DNA of 6,054 bases from Acidimicrobiaceae bacterium (GTDB taxonomy: Bacteria > Actinomycetota > Acidimicrobiia > Acidimicrobiales > Ilumatobacteraceae). The notes beneath the pieces were generated by a model. It made no database searches and was not told the DNA's origin. It saw only the letters and a list, made by a program, of their open reading frames with translations. Below are positions 1 to 5,502 of this stretch, in pieces. The DNA lies in assembly GCA_006515795.1 (NCBI GenBank), contig VFMC01000154.1, forward strand, positions 5,098 to 11,151, given 5' to 3'. The position numbers were made by a program, and so were the translations under genes. Position 1 is the first letter of the stretch, and each line of letters opens with the position of its first letter.

Positions 1-1594
1 CGTTGAACTTGGCTGCCTCTTCCCACCAACGGTCAACGAGAGCGCGCACCGCGTCGGGATGCGCGTCGGCAAGGTCGACGGTTTCGGAGAAGTCGTGGTC
101 GAGGTGGTACAGCTCCCACCGGTCGTCGTCGATCAGCGTTCGTGCGTCGTGCAGTGTGACGGCCTTCCATCCGTCGGCGACGATGCCACGGTGTCCGAGC
201 ATCTCGAAGTGCTGCACCGCCTTGCGGGTCGGCGCGTCGGGGTCGGTGAACGTGTATGTAATCGGCGTACCGTGCAGTGGCATCTGGGCGATGCCGTTCA
301 CGGTGGTGGGAAGCTCCGCGCCGATCACGTCGAGGACGGTCGGGGTGAGGTCGCTGACGTGGTGGAACTGGTGCCGCATCGTGCCGGCCGCCTCGGTCGG
401 TAGACCCGCCGGCCAGTGGATCACCAGCGGATCGCGCACGCCGCCACCGTGGGTGTTCTGCTTGTAGAACTTACAGGGCGTGTTGCCCGCCATCGCCCAG
501 CCCAGCGGGTAGTTGTTGAACCACTGGGTCTCGCCGATCTCGTCGATCAGATCGAGCGACTGGTCGAGCGTCATCGGCGCTCGCTCGAAGTAGCGGCCCT
601 GATGCAACGTCCCGGCATGGCTGCCCTCCTGGGACGCGCCGTTGTCGCTCATCACGATGAAGATCGTGTTGGTCAGTGCGCCGATTCGATCGAGCGTGCC
701 CACCAGTCGACCGATCTCGCGGTCGGTGTGGGTGACCATCGCTGCGAACGCGGCCTGGAACCGCACGAACAGCCGCTGCTCGGGCGCCGAGAGATCGGCC
801 CACACCGGCACACCCGGGTTGCGCGGCGGAAGTTCGGTGGCCTGCGGAACCAGCTTCTCGAACACGGGAACGTAGGCGTCGATCAGCTCCTTGGGTACGT
901 GGTGTGGCGAGTGCCCGGCGCCGAACGCGAGGTACAGGAAAAACGGCTTGTCGGGCGCCACCGACTTCTGGTCGCTGACGAGCCGGACCGCGTGGTCCAT
1001 CAGGTCGGTGGTGAGGTGGTAGCCGGGTGTCGCCGGAGTGGGTACGTGGTGGTTGTCCGCGGTGAGGAACGGCTCCCAGTGGTTCATCGCGCCGTCCATG
1101 AACCCGTAGAACCGGTCGAAGCCGCGTTGCGTCGGCCACTGGTAGAACGGGCCTGCGGGTCCGGTGTGATGCATCGGCGTCAGGTGCCACTTGCCGACGG
1201 CGAAGTTGCTCCAACCCCGGCCACGCAGGATCTCCGGCAACAGCGCCGCGTCGCGTGAGATGGCACCGCGGTAGCCGTCGAACCCGAGGTCGTAGTTCGC
1301 CAGCGTGCCCATGCCGACGGCGTGGTGGTTACGACCGGTGAGCAACGACGCCCTGGTGGGAGAGCACAACGACGTGGTGTGGAAGTTGGTGTAGCGCAAT
1401 CCGCCTGCCGCGAGGCGGTCGATGTTCGGCGTTTCGATCTCCGACCCGTAGCAACCGAAATCGGAGTAGCCGACATCGTCGAGGACGCAGTACACGACGT
1501 TCGGGGTGCCCGGTGCGGCCTCCGGCTCGGCAGGCCAGGAGGGATCGGACTCGACCATCGTGCGCCCCAGACGGCGCGCCGTGCCATCGCTCAT
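1..1594 (-). CDS. Arylsulfatase, formylglycine-dependent (3' end beyond window)
   Basis: A type I sulfatase, which hydrolyses sulfate esters to release sulfate. About 531 codons are visible and the frame is still open at base 1. Visible landmarks match the family: metal ligands D39-D40 in VLDDVGYSDFG, the formylglycine signature CSPTRASLLTG with C77 (codon at 1366-1364) and R81, GKWH with K135 and H137, H228 in FGAGHSPHH, metal ligands D317-N318 in MSDNG, and a catalytic-type lysine K378 in KFYKQNTHGGG. Layout and length resemble the large (about 780-residue) actinobacterial arylsulfatases, so roughly 200-250 C-terminal residues are probably missing. The N-terminus is hydrophilic with no signal peptide, so a cytoplasmic enzyme is inferred, with Cys oxidised by a formylglycine-generating enzyme encoded elsewhere. 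ATG at 1594 is chosen because a purine-rich ribosome site precedes it. M13 is a possible alternative. The natural substrate cannot be read from sequence. Confidence 0.95.
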   Translation of the reverse strand, partial: MSDGTARRLGRTMVESDPSWPAEPEAAPGTPNVVYCVLDDVGYSDFGCYGSEIETPNIDRLAAGGLRYTNFHTTSLCSPTRASLLTGRNHHAVGMGTLANYDLGFDGYRGAISRDAALLPEILRGRGWSNFAVGKWHLTPMHHTGPAGPFYQWPTQRGFDRFYGFMDGAMNHWEPFLTADNHHVPTPATPGYHLTTDLMDHAVRLVSDQKSVAPDKPFFLYLAFGAGHSPHHVPKELIDAYVPVFEKLVPQATELPPRNPGVPVWADLSAPEQRLFVRFQAAFAAMVTHTDREIGRLVGTLDRIGALTNTIFIVMSDNGASQEGSHAGTLHQGRYFERAPMTLDQSLDLIDEIGETQWFNNYPLGWAMAGNTPCKFYKQNTHGGGVRDPLVIHWPAGLPTEAAGTMRHQFHHVSDLTPTVLDVIGAELPTTVNGIAQMPLHGTPITYTFTDPDAPTRKAVQHFEMLGHRGIVADGWKAVTLHDARTLIDDDRWELYHLDHDFSETVDLADAHPDAVRALVDRWWEEAAKFN

Positions 1595-1598
1595 TGAT

Positions 1599-1605
1599 CT
1601 CCCCC
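1599..1605 (-). promoter_or_regulatory. Ribosome binding site of the arylsulfatase
   Basis: On the minus strand GGGGGAG lies 4 bases before the ATG at 1594. It supports that start over M13 further in. Spacing is slightly short but acceptable. Confidence 0.6.
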
Positions 1606-1706
1606 AACGGTCGTTCGTCGCGACGGTAGTCCCCGACGGGAGGCCCGACCGAGTGCAGCCCGCCCAACCAACTGCGCTTGTTCGCTAACGCACCGCCCGC
1701 CGTGCA

Positions 1707-1718
1707 TTTGTGCACAAA
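1707..1718. promoter_or_regulatory. 12-bp perfect palindrome in divergent intergenic region (possible operator)
   Basis: TTTGTGCACAAA is a perfect inverted repeat, extended on both sides by GC/GC pairs after one mismatch (1704-1721). It lies 113 bases upstream of the sulfatase start and 100 bases upstream of the hydrolase start, in the 223-base region that separates these divergent genes. Its A/T-containing half-sites stand out against the GC-rich surroundings. The shape suits a dimeric repressor or activator, but I cannot name the regulator. A 12-bp palindrome is expected about once or twice by chance in 6 kb, so position is the main argument. Confidence 0.3.
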
Positions 1719-1800
1719 CGCGGGGAAGAGGGGGGATGTCCCCGATGCCGCGGAACTTCTCGAGTCTTACGGTCATCTCATCGACCAGGTGGCACGAGAC

Positions 1801-1812
1801 GAGGAAGGGGGG
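1801..1812 (+). promoter_or_regulatory. Ribosome binding site of the alpha/beta-hydrolase
   Basis: The purine run GAGGAAGGGGGG ends 5 bases before ATG 1818. It decides the start: the same frame stays open upstream to a GTG at 1710, but the upstream residues are Arg/Gly-rich low-quality sequence with no family resemblance. Confidence 0.6.
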
Positions 1813-1817
1813 CCGCC

Positions 1818-2729
1818 ATGGAAGCCAAGATCGACACCAACTCGACGCCGAGTGGAAGGGGCCCCACCCTGCCGGCCGGACGGCGTGTGCACCTGCCCGG
1901 ACGGGGCGACACCTTCGTCCGCGAGCTGCCCGGCCCGGCTGGTGCGCCGACGGTGCTGCTCCTCCACGGTTGGACGGCGACTGCCGACCTGAACTGGCAG
2001 CGGAGCTTTGCAGCCCTCGGGTGTCACTTCCGGGTGGTCGCCGTCGACCACCGCGGCCATGGCCGGGGGTTGCGTTGCGACGGTTCGTTCTCGCTCGCAG
2101 CATGCGCCGACGACGTCGCCGAGCTGATCCGCACGCTGCGGCTCGAGCGAGTGATCGTTGCCGGGTACTCGATGGGCGGGCCGATCGCCCAGCTCACCTG
2201 GCACCGCCATCGTCATCTCGTGGCCGGCCTCGTGCTGTGCGCCACGTCGCAGGTGTTCAACGACACTTCGCGCGATCAGGTGATGTTCTCGATGCTCGAC
2301 CGTCTGTCGCAGATGGCCGGGCACCGCAGCATGCGCGGCGTGGTCCGCAAGGTGCTCCAGGGGCTGGCCGCAGCGAAGGCCCGTACCCGGCTGCCGGGCG
2401 CCTGGGCGCTGGAGCAGATCGCCCGTCACGATTGGCTCGCAGTGCTCGAGGCCGGTCGCGAACTGGGGCGGTTCGACTCACGCTCGTGGCTCGGGGCTGT
2501 CGACGTGCCCGCCGCCGTGGTGGCCACGCTCGACGACGAGGTGGTTCCGGTCGACCGGCAGGTGGCGATGGCGACAGCGATCGAGGGTGCCAGCCTGCAC
2601 CCGATCCATGCCGGCCATGCTGCTTGCTACGACAGCGACACGTTCGTGCCGGCACTGCTCGATGCGTGCCGATCGATCGCCGGCCGCTTGACGCAAGGCG
2701 GCGCCCACCGGCTCCTGCCGGCGGCCTGA
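1818..2729 (+). CDS. Alpha/beta-hydrolase fold protein
   Basis: A 303-residue single-domain alpha/beta-hydrolase. Sequence landmarks, in order, are: strand and oxyanion loop VLLLHGW (residues 46-52), VVAVDHRGHGRG (73-84) after the next strand, the nucleophile elbow GYSMGG with Ser118 (codon at 2169), a helical cap region about 145-225, the acid Asp240 in ATLDDEVVP, and the catalytic His267 in HAGHAA. The complete Ser-Asp-His triad predicts an active hydrolase, such as an esterase, lipase-like enzyme or C-C bond hydrolase. The fold does not reveal the substrate. No signal peptide or membrane segment is seen, so it is probably cytoplasmic. A hydrophilic extension of about 20 residues precedes the core. 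It is the only plus-strand gene here, divergent from the sulfatase and convergent with the aldolase across 25 bases, so it is probably transcribed alone. A GC hairpin (2708-2721) near its 3' end lacks a T-tract. Confidence 0.9.
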   Translation: MEAKIDTNSTPSGRGPTLPAGRRVHLPGRGDTFVRELPGPAGAPTVLLLHGWTATADLNWQRSFAALGCHFRVVAVDHRGHGRGLRCDGSFSLAACADDVAELIRTLRLERVIVAGYSMGGPIAQLTWHRHRHLVAGLVLCATSQVFNDTSRDQVMFSMLDRLSQMAGHRSMRGVVRKVLQGLAAAKARTRLPGAWALEQIARHDWLAVLEAGRELGRFDSRSWLGAVDVPAAVVATLDDEVVPVDRQVAMATAIEGASLHPIHAGHAACYDSDTFVPALLDACRSIAGRLTQGGAHRLLPAA

Positions 2730-2754
2730 TCAGCCGAAGCCGACGCCGGGTGCC

Positions 2755-3639
2755 TCAGGTGTTGGAGGCGGCGACGATGCTTGCGACAGCGTGATCGAGG
2801 GCCGCGTCGAACTCCTTCGCGCTCATCTGAGCGGTGAGGCCCTCGGTCAGCGCACGAGAGAAGCTGGCGATCATCCCGTGGTTGCGGGCGAGCCTCGCGT
2901 TGGCGTCGTCACGGCTGTAGCCGCCCGACAACGCCACCACACGCAGCACCTTCGGGTGCCGGATCAGCGGCATGTAGAAGTCGTCCTCGTCGGGCAGCGA
3001 CAACTTCAACATCACGTGCTCGCCCGAGCCCAGCGCGTCGAGCTGAGCGAGGATCGACGTGCGTAGCAGCTCCTCGGCCTCACGTTTTGAGGTGCTGTGG
3101 ATGTCGACCTCCGGTTCGATGATCGGCACCAGCCCGTGACCGATGATCTGCCTACCCAACTCGAACTGCTGGGCCACCACAGCATCGACTCCCGCTGCGT
3201 TCGCGTGCTGGATCACCGATCGCATCTTCGTGCCGAACACGCCTGCCACGACTGCCCGCTCGCATAGCGCATCGAGCTCGATCATCGGCTTCATCATCTG
3301 GGCCCCGTCCGCTTCGTCGGCAAGTCCCTTGTCGACCTTCAAGAACGGCACGACGCCCTTCACCGACCAGAGGTACTCCGCCGATCCGAGGCCCTCGATC
3401 CGACGGTCCATCGTCATCTCGAACAGGATCGCGCCGAGCACGCGGTCACCGCCGAAGCTCGGGCTGGTGATTATCCGGGTGCGCATTGCGTGCATCAGGT
3501 CGAACATCTGCTCGTCGCCCGAGTACTCGCTGTCGGCGATGCCGTAGAGGCGTAGGGCCTTGGGCGTGCTGCCACCGCTCTGGTCGAGGGCGGCGATGAA
3601 ACCTGCGCCGGATCGGACGCGGTCGAACATCTGGCTCAT
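2755..3639 (-). CDS. fda: Fructose-bisphosphate aldolase, class I
   Basis: A 294-residue class I (Schiff-base) aldolase that reversibly cleaves fructose 1,6-bisphosphate to glyceraldehyde 3-phosphate and dihydroxyacetone phosphate in the cytoplasmic glycolytic/gluconeogenic pathway. It aligns along its length, from memory, with the bacterial Fda type known from Staphylococcus. Landmarks are GFIAALDQSGGSTPKAL (residues 13-29), TSPSF (58-62), GVVPFLKVDKGL (95-106), the acid/base Glu175 in PIIEPEV, the Schiff-base Lys212 in VMLKLSLP, the phosphate-binding loop VVALSGGYSR, and IASFSRAL near the C-terminus. No metal-binding class II motif is present. Length is normal and the frame intact. ATG 3639 matches the family N-terminus. 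No Shine-Dalgarno precedes it, but a TAGCAT box lies 7 bases upstream, suggesting a leaderless mRNA. It follows the CoA-binding gene on the same strand after 76 bases and so may have its own promoter. Confidence 0.95.
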   Translation of the reverse strand: MSQMFDRVRSGAGFIAALDQSGGSTPKALRLYGIADSEYSGDEQMFDLMHAMRTRIITSPSFGGDRVLGAILFEMTMDRRIEGLGSAEYLWSVKGVVPFLKVDKGLADEADGAQMMKPMIELDALCERAVVAGVFGTKMRSVIQHANAAGVDAVVAQQFELGRQIIGHGLVPIIEPEVDIHSTSKREAEELLRTSILAQLDALGSGEHVMLKLSLPDEDDFYMPLIRHPKVLRVVALSGGYSRDDANARLARNHGMIASFSRALTEGLTAQMSAKEFDAALDHAVASIVAASNT

Positions 3640-3646
3640 GAGCGCG

Positions 3647-3652
3647 ATGCTA
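3647..3652 (-). promoter_or_regulatory. fda: Putative -10 box for a leaderless aldolase transcript
   Basis: Minus-strand TAGCAT (TANNNT form) is separated by 7 bases from the A of the aldolase ATG at 3639, the spacing expected if transcription starts at the start codon. No ribosome site is present and no convincing -35 is visible. The box sits between 5-base GCGCG/CGCGC arms (3642-3646 and 3653-3657), possibly by chance. Confidence 0.35.
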
Positions 3653-3715
3653 CGCGCCGCGGCCAGCCGTTCGACTGTCGGTCGGGGTCAACGGCGGGGG
3701 CAGCGGCGGGGTGGC

Positions 3716-4162
3716 TCAGAGGCTCAGGCCACCGGCGAAGCGGGCATGCTCGATCTTGAGGCAGCGGTCCATGACCACGTTGCGGCCGGCGTCGGCGGCG
3801 ATCGCCGCGGCCTCGGCAGAACGCAGGCCGAGCTGAGCCCAGAACGTGCGCGTGCCAGCGGTTGCCGCCACCTCGGCCGCCACCGCGGGAAGGTCTTCGC
3901 TGCGCCGGAACACGTCGACCAGTTCGGGGGCCTCCGGCAGCTCAGCCAGCGACCGGAACACCGGCCGGCCGAGGATCTCGCCGCCCTTGGGATTCACGAA
4001 CCACACGTGCTGGAACGAGCAACTCGACGACAGCAGGTAGGTGGCGACGAAGTAGCTCGCCCGGCTCGGATCGGCGGACATGCCGACGATCGCGACCGAC
4101 CGCGTGGAGCGGATGATGTCGAGCCGCTCGCGGGCGGTGGGTTCGACGTAGACGCCGATCAC
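3716..4162 (-). CDS. CoA-binding domain protein (COG1832/YccU type)
   Basis: A 148-residue Rossmann-like CoA-binding domain protein of the YccU/COG1832 type. Visible are the glycine loop SVAIVGMSADPSRASY (residues 22-37), VWFVNPKGGEILGRPVF (53-69), VDVFRRSED (82-90), FWAQLGLRSAEAA (107-119), and the C-terminal signature NVVMDRCLKIEH (128-139). Family members bind CoA in crystal structures, but their cellular role is unknown, so no enzyme activity is assigned. The GTG start at 4162 overlaps the metY TGA as GTGA, implying translational coupling with the sulfhydrylase. The perfect AAGGAGG site ends only one base before GTG, unusually close. No better in-frame start exists nearby: the next upstream GTG (4204) has no ribosome site, and the first internal ATG falls inside the glycine loop. 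The reading frame also runs open upstream through the frameshifted metY, but that junction sequence is not protein-like. Confidence 0.88.
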   Translation of the reverse strand: MIGVYVEPTARERLDIIRSTRSVAIVGMSADPSRASYFVATYLLSSSCSFQHVWFVNPKGGEILGRPVFRSLAELPEAPELVDVFRRSEDLPAVAAEVAATAGTRTFWAQLGLRSAEAAAIAADAGRNVVMDRCLKIEHARFAGGLSL

Positions 4163-5443
4163 CCCTCCTTCGTGGCTGCGACGAGGGCCTGGTCGAGGTC
4201 CCACAAGATGTCGTCGATGTCCTCCAACCCGACCGAGATGCGGATCAGGTCGGCCGATACGCCGCCCGCCGCGAGTGCGTCGTCGGAGAGCTGCTGATGG
4301 GTGGTGCTGGCCGGATGTATGACCAGCGTTCGCACGTCGCCGATGTTGGCGAGGTGACTGCACAGCTCGAGCGCCTCGATGAACCGGCGCCCTGCGGCGC
4401 GGCCGCCACGAACACCGAAGGAGAACACCGCGCCTGGACCGAGCGGCAAGTAGCGGCGCGCCCGGTCGTGGTCGGGATGATCGACCAGCCCCGCCCAGCG
4501 CACCCATGACACCGACGGATGGTTGGAGAGGTGCGCGGCGACCGCCACGGCATTGGTGACGTGCGCCTGCATCCGTTGCGGCAACGTCTCGATCCCCTGG
4601 AGCAGCAGGAACGCGTTGAACGGTGACATCGCCGGGCCGATGTCGCGAAGCTGCTCGGAGCGCAGTCGCGTGCAGAACGCGTACGCCCCACCACGACAGG
4701 CCGCCGTACGACGCGACCGGCTCGGTCATGCGCGAGAAGTTGCCGTTGCCCCATGGGAAGCGGCCCGAGTCGATGACCACACCACCCAACGACGTGCCGT
4801 GCCCGCCGAGGAACTTGGTGGCGGAGTGCACGACGATGTCGACACCGAAGTCGAGCGGTCGGCACAGGTACGGCGTGGCGACGGTCGCGTCGACCACGAA
4901 CGGGATGCCGGCCGCGTGGGCCACGGCGGCGAGTCCCTCGAGGTCGGCGACGGCCCCCGACGGGTTGGCGACCACTTCGGCGTAGACGAGCTTGGTGTTC
5001 GGCCGCAGCGCCTTCGCGTAGTCGGCCGCGTCGCCGGATGAAACGAACGTCGTGCCAACACCGAAGCGGGCGAGGGTGCCCTCGAGCAGGGTGCGTGTGC
5101 CGCCGTACAGGTGCGCCGAGGACACGATGTGGTCGCCTGCCTCGCAAAGCGCGCTGATGGCGAGGAACTCGGCCGACTGGCCGCTCGCGGTGGCGACAGC
5201 CCCGATGCCACCCTCGAGGCTGGCGATGCGCTCCTCGAACGCGGCGACGGTGGGGTTGGCGATGCGGCTGTAGATGTTGCCGTACTTCTGCAGCGCGAAC
5301 AGGTCGGCCGCGTCCGCCGTGTCCTCGAACACGAAGCTCGTGGTCTGGAACACCGGTACCGCCCGCGCTCCGGTGGTCGGGTCGGGCCGCGCCCCGGCGT
5401 GGATGGCACGCGTGCGAAAGCCCCAGGCACGTTCTGCCGTCAT
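4159..5443 (-). pseudogene. metY: O-acetylhomoserine sulfhydrylase (MetY), frameshifted
   Basis: A PLP enzyme of the Cys/Met metabolism family that makes homocysteine from O-acetylhomoserine (or O-succinylhomoserine) and sulfide. The N-terminal part (5443 to about 4685, 253 codons) shows GARPDPTTGARAVPVFQTTS, YSRIANPT (residues 58-65), SGQSAE (87-92), SSAHLYGGT (108-116), the PLP-ring Asp185, and the Schiff-base Lys210 in [11 protein letters not shown]. The C-terminal part (about 4686 to 4159) lies one frame over and continues the family with [60 protein letters not shown] and the terminal SVGLEDIDDILWDL. The shift lies at about 4681-4687, just after YGGLSWWG, and equals two missing bases (or 11) or one extra. 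Rejoined, the protein would be about 428-431 residues, normal for the family. The ATG at 5443 has no ribosome site, but a TAGCGT box lies 6 bases upstream. True mutation and sequence error cannot be separated here. Cystathionine gamma-synthase is a less likely alternative. Confidence 0.88.
4164..4170 (-). promoter_or_regulatory. Ribosome binding site abutting the GTG start of the CoA-binding gene
   Basis: Minus-strand AAGGAGG is a full anti-Shine-Dalgarno match embedded in the last codons of metY. Only one base separates it from GTG 4162, against the usual 5-9. The bases around the start (AAGGAGG-G-GTGATC) also resemble the complement of the longer 16S 3' tail with one extra G. Confidence 0.55.
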
Positions 5444-5449
5444 GCGGCC

Positions 5450-5455
5450 ACGCTA
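5450..5455 (-). promoter_or_regulatory. metY: Putative -10 box for a leaderless metY transcript
   Basis: Minus-strand TAGCGT (TANNNT form) lies 6 bases before the metY ATG at 5443, where no Shine-Dalgarno is present. No clear -35 is seen. It lies in the 59-base gap after the sulfurtransferase stop, so metY could have its own promoter even though it is on the same strand. Confidence 0.3.
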
Positions 5456-5502
5456 GTTGCAATCGCCTGGCGGCATCCGTGCGCCGGCCGCGTCGGCGGT
5501 GC

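Noticed and set aside
416..1258. Long plus-strand open frames opposite the sulfatase, such as a 280-codon frame
   Set aside because: They are antisense shadows. The minus strand carries every conserved sulfatase motif and the plus-strand products are Arg/Val/Gly-rich and unrecognisable.
1591..1776. A 61-codon minus-strand open frame whose TGA overlaps the sulfatase ATG as ATGA
   Set aside because: It has no convincing ribosome site, an Arg/Gly-rich unrecognisable product, and long stop-free frames are common by chance at this GC content.
1710..1817. An N-terminal extension of the hydrolase from GTG 1710
   Set aside because: The added residues are Arg/Gly/Ser-rich and unlike the family, and the clear ribosome site sits before ATG 1818.
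1812..1821. GCCGCCATGG around the hydrolase start, identical to a eukaryotic Kozak context
   Set aside because: A bacterial purine-rich ribosome site is immediately upstream and all genes are bacterial, so the match is coincidence in GC-rich DNA.
1678..1992. A plus-strand open frame starting TTG with a short acidic, protein-like stretch (AAELLESYGHLIDQVARDEE)
   Set aside because: It overlaps the hydrolase by about 175 bases in another frame, turns into Arg/Pro-rich shadow sequence, lacks a good start, and shows weaker third-position GC.
2708..2736. Hairpins CCGGC-TCCT-GCCGG and CGGC-loop-GCCG at the convergent ends of the hydrolase and aldolase genes, considered as a bidirectional terminator
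   Set aside because: Stems are only 4-5 bp with no T-tract on either strand, and such stems are frequent in GC-rich sequence. Some terminator may exist here but the sequence does not show it.
3642..3657. GCGCG-ATGCTA-CGCGC inverted repeat upstream of the aldolase as an operator
   Set aside because: The arms are only 5 bp and wholly G/C in GC-rich DNA. It is noted only because it surrounds the possible -10 box.
4681..4690. Programmed ribosomal frameshifting as an explanation for the metY break
   Set aside because: A +1 shift would be needed, but there is no stop codon, slippery run or evident pause signal at the site. A small deletion fits better.
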